Shown: in pieces, positions 35,514 to 47,035 of the stretch
Position numbering within the stretch: the stretch's first letter is position 1
Layout of the letters: the number at the start of each line of letters is the position of its first letter
Assembly (NCBI RefSeq): GCF_905475395.1
Contig: NC_058342.1
Coordinates: forward strand, 4,227,001-4,291,000
Direction of reading: 5' to 3'
Source of the DNA: Chrysoperla carnea
Taxonomy: Eukaryota; Arthropoda; Insecta; Neuroptera; Chrysopidae
DNA length: 64,000 nt
Translations under genes and position numbers: made by a program
Notes under the pieces: model-generated
Database searches by the model: none
What the model was told of the DNA's origin: nothing
Seen by the model: only the letters and a program-made list of their open reading frames with translations

Positions 35514-35644
35514 AGTACTGCTCGTAACAATTTTTTTTTATTTCTGCTATTTCAAAATATTATAAGCAATAATTCATATAAGACAGACATAACAGTTGTA
35601 AATTGAATAAATAAACAAATTTTGGTTTAAATAAGATAATTTAA

Positions 35645-36277
35645 ATGAGTAACTTAGAAGGTAAAATAGACGCTCTAATCAGCAAAATGGAAACATTCGA
35701 AAACAAAATAATGTTGGAGCTAAAAGAAATAAAAGATGAAAATAAATATATAAGAGAAAAAAATGAGGAATTAGAAAATTTGCTGGCAGAACGAAATAAA
35801 ACAATTGTTAAAATGCAAGTGGAAATGAATAAAAATAACATAATCATTATTGGCCATGAAAAGCAGACTAAAAACGAAACGACACTGGAAGAAGAAGTGA
35901 TTAATCTTTTCCAAGACCAATTGAATGTAAATATCAACAAATTAGAAATTGATGAAGTTTTTCGATTGGGAAAACATCCAAAAGCTCCTATAAAAGTAAA
36001 GTTCACAAGTTTTAAGACGAAGCAAGATATCTGCAAAAATCGTAGGATGCTGAAAGGAACAAAAATTTTTATTAATAATGATTTGCCACGAGAAATAAGG
36101 ATGGAACTAGGAAAAGAAAGAGCCAAAATGAAAGAGCAATCAAATTTAAGCAAAAAAAGAAATCAACCGGATCATCAATCTTCTGAAGAAGGAGATGGTC
36201 AAACTTCAAGAATTCAGCCTGCATTCAAGAAAAACAGAGAAGTACAAAGTATTTCAAAATTTTTTCTACGATATTAG
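35645..36277 (+). CDS. LINE ORF1 protein, coiled coil plus RRM-like domain
   Basis: 210 residues, intact from ATG to TAG. Residues 1-60 are a heptad-like coiled coil rich in Glu, Lys and Leu (ELKEIKDENKYIREKNEELENL in pieces). Residues 62-150 form the RRM-like core with NIIIIGHE, VFRLGKHPKAPIKVKF and KIFINNDLP, the L1-type (Transposase_22) pattern. The C-terminus is basic and polar. By family knowledge such proteins trimerise, coat LINE RNA and act as nucleic-acid chaperones. The last 83 bases overlap ORF2 in a different frame. A long antisense open frame (35641-36153) is a codon-bias shadow. Confidence 0.85.
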   Translation: MSNLEGKIDALISKMETFENKIMLELKEIKDENKYIREKNEELENLLAERNKTIVKMQVEMNKNNIIIIGHEKQTKNETTLEEEVINLFQDQLNVNINKLEIDEVFRLGKHPKAPIKVKFTSFKTKQDICKNRRMLKGTKIFINNDLPREIRMELGKERAKMKEQSNLSKKRNQPDHQSSEEGDGQTSRIQPAFKKNREVQSISKFFLRY

Positions 36278-38003
36278 TAGGAAAAATTTTAACAATAAAA
36301 TAAATTATCCCTATGTAGTAAATAAGTTTAAATTAGTTTTTTGGAATATAGAAGGACTTTTCCCTAAATTAAATAATTACGATATTATAAGTTATTTTAA
36401 AAAATTTGATGTTTTAGGTTTGGTTGAAACTTGGTCATCAGAAAATAAACCGATAGAAATTGAAGGATTTAACAGTATTGTAAAATGTGGAAAAAGGTTA
36501 TTCAATCGAGGTAGAAACCCTGGAGGAATTGCAATATTTTATAAAAATAGTTTAGAAGGTAATGTTACAGAAATTTTAAGCGATTTGGATAACGTTTTGT
36601 GGGTAAAAATTAGTTTCAAGGACAGAAGTGTAATAATAGGTGTTGTGTATTGGCCACCTGAATATAGTAAACAGAGTAACAATATCCTTTTGGAAAAACT
36701 CGAAGAAGAAATTATAACGTTCTATCAGAAGTATCCAAACGCGGAGATAATTTTAGGAGGGGATTACAATGCTAGGATAGGGGAAAAATCCGAATGGGAT
36801 GACATGGAGTATGATGAATATAACTCTGCTATAAATTACATGGAAATAAACAACCAATGGAGCAATTTAACTAAACATAGGACAAGCCAAGATAAAACAG
36901 TTAATACATATGGAAAAAAGCTATTAGCATTCTGTGCGAGCTTAAACTTTACAATTCTAAATGGACGTACATCAGGTGATAGCAATGGAAATTGGACTTT
37001 TATAGCAAAAAATGGAAAAAGCGTCATTGATTATGTAATGATAACAGGAGGTATCGTAGAATCTACAAATATGCAAGTAGGGGAACAAATAGTATCGCAA
37101 CATTTTCCTTTAGAAGTAACGTATGATAACTGCCTCAAGAATAATGATGCTGAAAATGTAAATGGCATAGGAATAAGTAAGTATAAATGGATGGAAAATA
37201 AAAAGCAAGAGCTTGATATGGAGCTGGGTTCTATTGAGTCGGATCTGTACAAAATAGGCATCAAATCAATGAACGAAAATAATTCACTAGAAAAGGCAAT
37301 TAAAATTTTTAAGGAATGGATAGAATATGTAGGGAGAAGCATGAAAGTCGTTAGGGACAGAAATATTGAAGGAACTGCCAAAAGCTGGTATGACGAAGAA
37401 TGCAAAAGAAAAAAAATGGAGGTGAATAAAACTCTGAGAAAATTAAGACATGGGAAAACAAGAGAGGACGAAGAGAATTATTTGAAAATAAGAAACGAGT
37501 TTAAGAAAATTTGTAAAAGCAAGAAACGAGAAGCGGAGGAAGCCCAAATCAATGAGATAATAAACTTTATGGAATACAACAGTAAATGTCTTTGGTCTTA
37601 CATAAAAGGAGATACCAAACCTTCAAAAGAACATAACCTGATCACCACACAAGAATGGTTGGAACACTACGTGTCACTGTACAGAAGCGACAAAAGTCAA
37701 ATATGTCCAGACTCAGAGGATATCAAGTGTATACCGAGAATAGAACAACTGGACTGTGCATTTAAAGAAGAAGAATTACGCGAAACTATTGAAAATTTTA
37801 AGTTAAGAAAAGCAACTGGTATAGACGGGATACCAAACGAAATTTACCAATATATATTTAGTAACCAATCAAATTTTAATTTATTGAAAGACATCTTCAA
37901 CAAAATGAGTGAACTAAAATATTTCCCTGAACAGTGGTCAACAGGAATAATATGCAATATATATAAGGGGAAAGGGGATAAGAAAAAGCCCTCATATCTC
38001 TGA
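36195..38003 (+). pseudogene. LINE ORF2, endonuclease and first part of RT
   Basis: 602 open residues overlapping ORF1 by 83 bases. AP-like endonuclease from about residue 45: LVFWNIEGLFPKL, LGLVETWS (catalytic Glu), GGIAIFYK, IGVVYWPPE, ILGGDYNARIG, SVIDYVMIT and SQHFPLEV. A charged linker follows, then RT fingers KATGIDGIPNEI and GIICNIYKGKGDKKKPS. Homology stops at about 37990, where NYRG and the whole palm should follow, and the frame ends at 38003. How ORF2 is started is unknown; overlap suggests reinitiation or frameshifting. Confidence 0.88.
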
Positions 38004-38004
38004 G

Positions 38005-38812
38005 AAAGTATATCTATAAACTCAAAAGCTTACCGGTTAAGATTATTCTCATGTTATTTAATACGCTGATTATACCCATTCTATCGTATGGTAGCCAAAT
38101 TTGGGGAGCACAAAAAATTGAATATGAAAATGAAGTATTTTGTAATAAATTTTATAAAGAAATATTAGGAATATCAAAATCATCATGCAACAGCGGGGTT
38201 CTAGTAGAAATTGGAAGAAAACCGATTGCAGCGCATTTTATCTCACTATCATTGGCTTATTATGGAAGAATTAAAAATGGCAACAAAAAACTACAACAAG
38301 CAGGTCTTGCATGCGGATTAGAAACTAATATAAAAGAACAATTAAATCTTATGGAAATGACAGCTGAAAATTGCGAAAATTGGACAAAAGGAAGAATAAA
38401 AAAACAAGTGCAGGAATACTATCTAAAAAAAGTATTACATGAAGTGAACTCTATGGTATCAATGCAGATGTTTTCATGCATACCCCATTTCGAAACTGGC
38501 GCACCATATCTAAATATATTAAATAGAGACCAGAGGAGAATCCTAGCTTCGTTCAGACTAAACACTTACGCCTGGAACTATGTACGAAATTCATTAGGAG
38601 ACAAGATGTGTGTTCTATGTGGTGGGCTAGAGTCTGGACAACATTTACTTATGGATTGTGAAGGTACCAGAGGAACAGAAAGAGATAGGGTTTCTGCAAT
38701 GGGATTGAATAACCTAACGAACATTTTAAATGTTTCTGAGTATGATAAAGCAATAGTAGTGACGACTTATATTAATTTCATTCTATCGAAGAGGAAAAGT
38801 TTGTTGTTTTGA
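38005..38812 (+). pseudogene. LINE ORF2 C-terminus after RT deletion
   Basis: Homology resumes at about 38003 in a new frame (LRKYIYKLKSLPVKI), matching the thumb of the 22.4-25.7 kb LINE at its YIRRYVYKYENFPV block. From the ATG at 38051 there are 253 residues, with ALIIP-type FNTLIIPILSYGSQIWG and a C-terminal CVLCGGLESGQHLLMDCEG zinc knuckle (C-x2-C-x7-H-x4-C). The catalytic YADD is absent because of the deletion. Confidence 0.85.
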
Positions 38813-38990
38813 TGGCCAGGTTTGATGCTTTACACACATTAAAAATATGAGAATTAAGATTTTAAATATAAAGAATTTTATGTTATTTTATTTAGTTTTA
38901 TTTTATTTTTCATATATTGTAACACAAAATGTAAGTTTGTAATGATTGATTTGCTTTTTGTATATCAATAACGAATATATATACACAAAA
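38813..38990 (+). other. LINE 3' UTR
   Basis: AT-rich, ends just before the right TSD. Unlike the 22.4-kb relative, the (TA)n that follows is on the host side of the TSD and belongs to the array. Confidence 0.6.
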
Positions 38991-39002
38991 AATATTTTCA
39001 TG

Positions 39003-39427
<425 letters not shown>

Positions 39428-39965
39428 ATTAAATTGAAAATGCTGACTTGAAAATAAGCATTTTTTTATTTTTTAAAAACACGATTATTTAATAAAAGGA
39501 TATTGCGAAATATTTTATTGAAATTATGAAGTAATATTCGATCGGGTTATTGTATTCTAAATTATAAATGAGGGAAATTTTATATTGTAAATTTAAGGGA
39601 TAATAATTTTAAGGGAATGGTTGATCCTGCCACATGGAATCTTAAGTAATCTCTCATGTTTTTTTGACTAAAATCAAAACTTGTATGATTGTTTCTTTCA
39701 AATTTTACCCCTTGAATTAACTCGCCTACGAAATTTTTCGTAATAATCCATTTTAACTGAAAACGATTATATCCATTCAATCAATATTTAATTATTCATA
39801 TTCAAGAAACGTATTCCTAACTTAATATAATAATTGAATTATGTATACTGACTTTTGGAGTCTTCAAAATCACTGTGGAAAACACGTAGACACAAACATA
39901 CGTGTTAAAGCTGTTAAGTCGTTTAGGTTGTATCGTTCACTCGAACAGCAAGATTTGCAGTCACT
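39428..39965. other. No gene seen
   Basis: AT-rich; nothing recognised. Confidence 0.4.
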
Positions 39966-40273
39966 GGTGAGAGAATTTGGACAGTTTGGTATACGCTATA
40001 TCATTTAGCATGGTGTTTAGCTTATTTTTGTAAAATATGAGTTTAATTATTTTTTTTTTTAATTGAGTTACACTGAAAAAGAAGAATAGTTGAAGAGATT
40101 ACTAGACGACTAGTTGAAGAGATTACTAGGTGAGAGAATTTGGACAGTTTGGTATACGTTATATCATTTAGCATGGTGTTTAGCTTATTTTTGTAAAATA
40201 TGAGTTTAATTTTTTTTTTTTTTAAATTGAGTTACACTGAAAAAGAAGAATAGTTGAAGAGATTACTAGACGA
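39966..40273. repeat. 163-bp tandem duplication
   Basis: 39966-40128 repeats at 40129-40273 with few differences (for example TATACGCTATATC versus TATACGTTATATC). A shorter TAGTTGAAGAGATTACTAG duplication sits at the join. The second unit runs straight into the acidic frame below. Confidence 0.9.
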
Positions 40274-40607
40274 AAAAGATGACAGTAGTGATGGCCTTTC
40301 GGGCAGTGCAGATTAAGATTGGCTGACCAACGAGAACGCTCTGCATTCTACCAATGCTGAAGCATCATATAATGAGGATTGCGTTAATAATGAAGCCGAA
40401 ATCAATGGCGGTTCTAGAGAAGAAGAAGAAGGAGAAAAACACGATGACGGTGAAACAATCTCTCAGGAGGAGAGAGGCAACGAAGAAGCTTTAGATGTCT
40501 CGATCAGCACGAGAAAAACTTTTGTGGCAAAGATTTGGAATAAAACTCCGCCTCAAAACTATCAAACACCGGATATAAATCTAATTACAGAGAGCTGGGT
40601 CGCGTAA
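40263..40607 (+). pseudogene. Acidic reading frame ending at a splice-donor-like site
   Basis: Reads LLDEKDDSSDGLSGSAD, one in-frame TAA at about 40311, then an acidic Glu/Asp-rich stretch (EEEEGEKHDDGETISQEERG) and RKTFVAKIWNKTPP before a TAA at 40605-40607. The last codons overlap GTAAGT (40604-40609), a perfect donor consensus, so an exon-intron edge is possible. Composition is unlike the surrounding AT-rich spacer. It could be the acidic N-terminus of a DNA transposase such as piggyBac, but no catalytic domain follows and I would not insist. Confidence 0.35.
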
Positions 40608-40609
40608 GT

Positions 40610-41364
40610 GCATATGTCTAAAAAACCAAACGGTCAAAGTCTAACGCCTTAGACCGCTCGGATATTTGCGCTCTCTGTAAAGTTGATACAATGGTTAAAT
40701 ATTTGTCATTTTTTGACCCCCTGTAATAAAAATAACTTCTTTAAGGTAGTTCCTCCGCGACAGTCCAGTCAAAAAGTTTTGGACTAATACTATCATTCAG
40801 TGCATTAACTGTGCTATGACTATTATACATATACCATATATTATTTTCACAAGACTGTAGTTACACACTAATTTATCTCCTATACGTATACAGGCACACA
40901 CTATACGTTTACCATTAGTTTCTATATCCTTTCCACAAAAAAACATCGCTAAAACGAGTTATTTATTTAAGTTTTTATCGAAACTATATGGTAAATAATT
41001 TTTATTTTTTTTAATATATTTTCTAAATATAGTATTCTACATTATATTAGTTTTTCATAGAGATGGTGAACGTCATTCATTGGTAAATAAATATAATATT
41101 TGTAAATTTGTGTATTTTTATACACTTCTCCCATGTACACGTACAAATTGCGTCACTTTTAATTGCTAATATCTCATGTATGGCATGGTAAATCATCTTC
41201 TAATTTTAACAGAATGTGTATTATGAATTAAATATTTTATATTCTGAGTTTTGAGAAATTCTTGAAATATCACTTTCGTGTAGGTACTACCTTAAATGAA
41301 AAACGATAAATATTAATTGGTTAAATTTATCAAAGGCGCACAGATTCATTTCAAAACTTTTATA
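40610..41364. other. No gene seen
   Basis: AT-rich; nothing recognised. Confidence 0.4.
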
Positions 41365-41366
41365 TA

Positions 41367-41688
41367 CAGTAGAATCTCGATAAGTTAAAGTCCAAGGGAA
41401 ACACAAAATATTTTAAGTTATAGAGGTTTTAAGTTATCAAGTGTCTATGTTAGGTAAAGGTTAATATAGAGGTATGTACATGTTTCTATGTACCCTAGTT
41501 AATATAGAGGTATGTACATGTTTCTATGTAGTTACTGAGGGCCTATACAGAGATTATTTATTTAAGTTATAGAGGTTGCGTCTTTTAGGTTATAGAGGTT
41601 TTGGGCTCTGATGGGAAGGGAACATAGTATTTTTTGAAGTAACAGAGGTTTTTATGTTACCGAGGTTTAAGTTATCGAGATTCTACTG
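41367..41688. mobile_element. pogo/Tigger-like MITE
   Basis: 322 bp with terminal inverted repeats starting CAGTAGAATCTCGATAA, one mismatch in 21 bases, and TA on each side (41365-41366, 41689-41690), the duplicated target of Tc1/mariner/pogo elements. The interior has repeated AAGTTATAGAGGTT motifs and a ~31-bp direct repeat (41462-41492, 41500-41530). No coding capacity, so it would need a transposase in trans. Confidence 0.88.
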
Positions 41689-41690
41689 TA

Positions 41691-43362
41691 CTACAAGGAT
41701 TTTTCAGTATGTAGCGATTTGATTTTTTTAAGGACAACATATCCGATAATAAATTTTGTGTTGCATTTATGTCAGACTCTTTTTTGGTCAAAATACAACG
41801 TAACCATATCCGAGATACAAAAAAATGAGACAAATAATTTTTAAAATTTTGATTATCTTTAATAGAGATTTATTTCTTCATTAAAATCTATTTACAAAAA
41901 AAAAAAAAAAAAAAAAACTACCATGACAGCAATCAACAAACAACTTACGTTTACTTGTAATATTCAATTTGAAGAATTACTTTTCTTGACATCTACCCTC
42001 ACAAGGGAGTAAATTCAACAGCCGTTTCTTAGAGATGTTAAAGTAATCGTAATCCCTTATTCTTCCTTGATGTATTTTCCATTCACTGCCGTGAAAATCA
42101 GTGGTATTTATTTTGCTTCTAAAGAAAGTTTTAAACTCCTTTGATATTGAACTGGGAACACCATTACAATGTTATAATTATGAGTTACACTAGAGCCAAG
42201 TTTTATAAAATAAGATGCATGTTGGGTTTTAGAAATAGTTTTATAAAATAAATGCATATCTTGTGATTTGATCAATAAATAGATGATGCAATTTTTTGTT
42301 GGCCTTAAACCACCAAAATACCTTACTGTGTTTATGGACACTATTGCAAAAGGTTTTGTGGCTGAACCACAGTAATAGAGAAAACCATATTTTTTCTGAC
42401 CATGCTTACTTTTTAATCATTTTTTGTATTTGTTCAATTTCCATGTGGCACAAACTTTCATGAACTACTTATTATTGTTTAATGCAACACTTTTCAGATA
42501 AATTCATTTTTTCTTTTTTTCCAAATTTTTTCACAAATATAATCGCGTTAAATGTTAAATATGATATTGAAATGTTTCAGGGATATATCATCAATGTCAT
42601 TCACCGCAAAAACCATTAGTTGGTTTTCATTAAAACATTCCTGAATATTCAGTGGAAAATTGCCAGGAATTTTTTTAGCCAACCAGAAGTCCATTGAAAA
42701 TTATCAGATAGAATAACAATCCTAATCTCCTTCCTATCTTCTTTTCTAAGAAGAATTAACAAAATGCTAAATTAAAATTTAGCGCAGAGAAAAATATTCA
42801 CAGTTTTTATCTTATTCGTAACATATTATATCATTTAGATTTATGATAATATTGTCTTTATCATAAAATCTTCTGTCTTCCAATTTATTTAGATAAACTC
42901 TAAAGTCAACCCATAATCCAGTTTTTTTCTTCGTTTTACAGCATGGGCAAATACTTTGCCACCAAGTCTTATCTTAAATACCTACTAAAATATTAAATAA
43001 ATATTATTAGTTTTAAATTATAACAACATTGTAACAGTTATCAAAAAACCTTACGACGTAACGGTTTTTTTAATATATATAATATATAGTTTCATATTTG
43101 TTCGTTTTAATTTTCGTGATTGTATCATTTAACAACTGATAAATTCCTCTGGCTACATTTTCCAAAAACGTTATTCAAATGGTAAGTGTTTTTGGTAAAT
43201 TGTTTTATTTACGTTATTCATAGAATTTTGTTACTCTATTTTGTTGATACAATCCACAAAATAACAAAAATTATAAAATAATAGGTGGCAATATTGATGC
43301 TTCTACCTTACAATCAGAAATATTAGTTTGAATTATAGAAACCACTGCCCTCTTTCAGAATA
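41691..43362. other. No gene seen
   Basis: AT-rich. Notable only for an A-run (41890-41914) and an imperfect hairpin AAAAAACCTTACG/CGTAACGGTTTTTT at 43045-43072. Confidence 0.4.
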
Positions 43363-44170
43363 ATGCAATACCAACCAGCGTCTAACGATAAGCAACATCT
43401 AAGCGATCAAGTATGCCGTCTCAAAAAAACCGGAATTGACAAACCCCAAACAGGAATAGAGAAACGAAACAGGACTACGCAAGCGGAAGTGAATCGAAGG
43501 GATGAGAGAGATCCGGCTGCTATTGGTGTAGTTCATTCTACACGTGAGACATTAGTCGCTGAGACGCAGGAGGGAATATCTGAGGATGAGCCAGTATTAG
43601 AGAGTGAGAGATCTGATACTGAGACACAGGATCGGATATGTCAAAATATCGCACCACCACCTGTGTAAGAGGCTTCACCACCTAAGCCTCCGATACCCGG
43701 AGATATCCCAGCACTACCTGTGTTATCGGCGGAAAGTAGCCTACTCGAGATCGATAGCTCAGTCTATGCTGCAATGTGTGCTTTTTCTCCTGCCCCCAAA
43801 TCTAGTGAGAGCAACTTGACTCCAAGTTGACCACTTTTCGACGGACGAGCCTTCGCGCGTGAACTCAGGCAACACATTCCACACCACACACTCAACAAGG
43901 GTATCGTGCTTACTATCAAGCAGCGCAACATTGAAAAGATACGTGCACTAGCTCTCACTCGGGAAAAGCTAGTTAAACGCGAGAAGTGCATTCGAGAGAA
44001 CAAGATCTTTGTATCGAATCCTTCCCGTTTATTTGAAAACCCCCTTATCTCGTCGAGAATCCATCTTCAATACAGCAAATCGATGGCTACTGGCGTGATT
44101 TATATAAAAAGTCGACTAGTCCAACTTCTGGTGGAAACGTTTAACTTCCACACACGCACATCTTGCTAGG
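43363..44170 (+). pseudogene. R4/Dong-like N-terminal region, frame-broken
   Basis: First frame 43363-43668 (101 residues) is polar and acidic toward its end (ISEDEPVLESERSDTETQ), stopping at TAA 43666. A continuing Pro-rich SPPKPPIPGDIPALPV segment follows in the same frame. Another frame (43906-44169) reads NIEKIRALALTREKLVKREKCIRENK, strongly basic. No C2H2 or Myb motif, usual in R2-type N-termini, is recognisable. Corresponds to 3546-3800 in the minus-strand mosaic. Confidence 0.55.
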
Positions 44171-44205
44171 CACTTTACTTCCTATATCCTTGGGTACGGG
44201 ACCTT

Positions 44206-46470
44206 TACAACGTGGTTGGCGGAAGGACGAACAGTTTTGATTTCCAAGAAAGGAGACCTTTCAGTTCCGAGCAATTATCACCCCGATTACATGTCTCAAT
44301 ACCGTGTGCAAAGCGTTCACCTCCATTCTTAATGAACGAATACTCACAACCATAGAACTGGTTTGGCGGATGATATACGAGCAACGCGGCTCCAAACGAG
44401 GTATATCAGGTTGCAAAGATAATCTTCTTGTTGACAGATGTATCTGTTAAGACGTCCGTCAATATCAACGCGACCTGAGTATGGCCTGGGTGAATTTTAG
44501 GAAAGCGTTTGACTTCTCAGCAACTCATATTGGTCCTGTTGAAAATTCACCCCGATATCATCAGATGCATCGAAGAGCTGTTACCTATGTGGAAGACCAA
44601 ATTTACCATTAGATGTGGTAAACGTACTGTCTCAACAAATCTGGTAACGTATAAGCGTGGTGTCTATCAAGGCGACAGCCCTAGCCCGCTTTTATTCTGC
44701 ATCTCCCTTATGCCCCTTTCCTTGCGCTTGCGAGAAGAAACTGGTTACCGTTGTGGTCCCCCGACAGATAGGAAGCATCAGGTAACTCATCTATTCTATA
44801 TGGATGACCTGAAACTTTATGCTTCTTCTAAGAGCAGTCTATCTCAAGCTCTCAAAGCTGTCCATCAGTACACGAAGGCTATTGGCATGGAATTCGGACT
44901 CGATAAATGTGCCGTCATTCATTGTAAGAGGGGTCGTGTCCCTGATTACGATGCAGACGTGCAGCTCACAGATGGAAGCATCGTGAAACATCTCGATGCA
45001 GAAGAGCTCTACACATATTTGGGTGTCGGTGAAAACCACATTCAAAGTGTGTCTACTGTCAAGGAAGCTCTTCGCGGCAAGTATAGGCACCGTCTTCGAC
45101 AAATCTGGCAATCAGAATTGTCTGGGATCCATAAGATCCGTGCTACTAATATGCTTGCAATACCCATCCTTCTCTATTCTTTTGGTTCCATCAAATGGAC
45201 AATAGAGGAGCTTAAGGAACTTGATAGAGGCACTCGCAAGCTCATGAACGTCAATCGTAGTTTGCACCCACGTGCTTCTGTACCGCGTAATTACCTCCCA
45301 CGCCAGCAAGGAGGTAGAGGTCTTCTATCCGTTGAATGTCTACATGATAGGGTAGTTTTAGGAATAGCTTGTCAGGTCATAAATAGTTCAGACCCTCTTA
45401 TGGAACTCGTGCGCGATCATGAGTTACAGGGTAAAGGAGCATTCTTGTTCTCTGCAGCACAACATGCAGCGTCTAAATTGGGCCTTGCTTTTGATCCGTC
45501 TAATCGTGATCTTGATGATAACGTGGTCCTTCTCTCCAAATCTCGACTTCGTTTAGCTGTAAAACGAGCTGAAATACGCTCCCTCTTCGAAGATCATCGG
45601 AATCGTGACCATCAGGGAATGTTCTACCGTCATCTAGACACCTGTAGTCTTTCCGTTGATCTTACGTTCTCTTTTCTCCGATCAGCTGGACTCAAGTCCG
45701 AAACAGAAGGCTTTATCATTGCTGCCCAAGATGGTGTGATAGCGACGCTAACTCACCAAAAGTATGTATGTAAAGAAGCAGTCTCCACCACTATGTGCAG
45801 AGCGTGCAAATCTCAGCCGGAGACGCTGATGCACCTCATCTCGGCATGTCCTTCTTATGCCACGAACACCTACATACATCGCCATAACGCTGCCCTACGC
45901 GTGCTGTACTACTTCTTGAGACACAAGTATGAAGTGGACCCTACGCCAGTCCTACCATATGCTCCAGGCGAGATCGAGTCCGTCGTCAAGAACGAGAAAT
46001 GCATTATCTTCTGGAATTTCTCGTTCCCAACTACCAGGCAGCTCTCTGCTACTAAGCCTGATATAGTGCTCCAGGATATCTTATCTAAGACTATGTACGT
46101 CATCGAGTTTTCTGCGCCTGCAGAAACGAACATAGTCACGAAGGAGGAGCAAAAACGGACTAAATATCTTGATCTCTTACAAGAACTACGACAACTACAC
46201 CCTGGCTACTCAGTCAAAATGGTTGTCCTCATTATCGGTTGCCTAGGCGAAATTCGTCCCACTCTTGAAACGAATCTATCTCAAATTCCGGTCTGCAGGT
46301 CTCATCTTCGTCACCTTATCTCTTCTATGCAGAAGGCTGTCATTATAGGCACCCTTCGCACCCGACTCGGAAGACAGACGGACCAACGGACGTCGCGTGG
46401 ACTGACGGACGTACAGACTACACGGCCACAAGTCAGTGAACTTTCTTCAAAAGACGTAGCTGCCTTGTAA
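44206..46470 (+). pseudogene. R4/Dong-like RT and restriction-like endonuclease
   Basis: RT fingers at 44206-44508 are in shifted frames (NYHPITCLNTVCK, YEQRGSKRGISGCKDNLLVDR in pieces). The open frame 44509-46470 has 653 residues: GVYQGDSPSPLLF at 51-63, YMDD at 97-100, thumb LGVGENH at 171-177, zinc knuckle C430, C433, H442, C447, then endonuclease KPDIV at 516-520 and VIEF at 531-534 (PD-(D/E)xK type). The first Met is incidental. A ~130-bp deletion near 46365 removed the normal stop and fused about 33 residues of 3' UTR translation to the C-terminus. Confidence 0.85.
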
Positions 46471-46567
46471 AGATTTATGTCTCTCAAGGAGATGGGAGGC
46501 CCTGGGGTGTAAATCCTGTATCCTCTCTCCCTCCTTGGCAGGCATGAATTCGTTAATTTCAAACTTT

Positions 46568-46568
46568 A

Positions 46569-46632
<64 letters not shown>

Positions 46633-46643
46633 TTAATAATAAG
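46568..46643. repeat. (AAT)n microsatellite
   Basis: About 75 bases of AAT repeat separating the 3' ends of two R4/Dong-like insertions in the same orientation. Confidence 0.95.
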
Positions 46644-47035
46644 ACTGTCATTATAGGCACCCTTCGTACATTGAGATCGCCTCAGACTGTCTTCAAGTAA
46701 CAGCCCTTGAAGTTTCTATCTTTTTCTATTTTTTTTCTTTCTTTTAGTAGGTTCCACATCGCGGCGGTGCAGGGACGGAGCCTGCTTGACCAGGACATCA
46801 GACAGACTCACGTACCCCCGACTCGGAAGACAGACGGACAAACGGACGTCGCGTTGACTGACGGACGTACAGACTACACGGCCACAAGTCAGTGAACTTT
46901 CTTCAAAAGACGTAGATGACTTGTGAAGATTTATGTCTCTCAAGGAGATGGGAGGCTCTGGGGTGTAAATCTCCTGTATCCTCTCTCCCTCCTTGGCAGG
47001 CATGAATTGGTTAATATCAAATTTAAATAATCATA
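46644..47035 (+). mobile_element. R4/Dong-like 3' end, 5'-truncated copy
   Basis: Begins within the last codons (CTGTCATTATAGGCACCC), passes the family's normal stop (TAA at about 46698) and carries the complete 3' UTR, ending in AAT-like sequence (47030-47075). The first copy lacks the segment at about 46660-46805 of this one. Confidence 0.85.

Larger units (their letters stand above)
34893..38990 (+). mobile_element. Full-length-ended LINE with deleted RT core
   Basis: 4098 bp between 12-bp TSDs, so both ends are defined: 5' GGGTTTTGGGTTGTAGACGT, 3' UTR ending near 38990. It contains a 5' UTR with tRNA-like head (35441-35513), ORF1 (35645-36277) and an overlapping ORF2 (36195 onward) in the +1 frame. 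ORF2 lacks about 0.8 kb covering the RT palm. Same family group as 22436-25754. Both ORFs are otherwise long and open, so the insertion is fairly young and could only have moved in trans. Confidence 0.9.
43363..46567 (+). mobile_element. R4/Dong-like LINE, best copy
   Basis: Encodes an N-terminal region, RT, zinc knuckle and a C-terminal restriction-enzyme-like endonuclease, the layout of R2/R4-type LINEs that cut specific sequences. It ends exactly at a long (AAT)n tract, as known for Dong of Bombyx mori, which targets TAA repeats. GC content is clearly higher than the surroundings. The 5' half is broken; from 44509 one 653-residue frame is open. The 5' edge is not determined. Confidence 0.85.

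Noticed and set aside
35641..36153. 170-residue antisense open frame
   Set aside because: Exact shadow of the A-rich coiled-coil ORF1 on the other strand; its hydrophobic, Ser/Phe-rich composition is the expected complement of Lys/Glu codons.
46568..46643. CRISPR-like or designed repeat array
   Set aside because: Simple trinucleotide microsatellite with no spacers; the window is eukaryotic.
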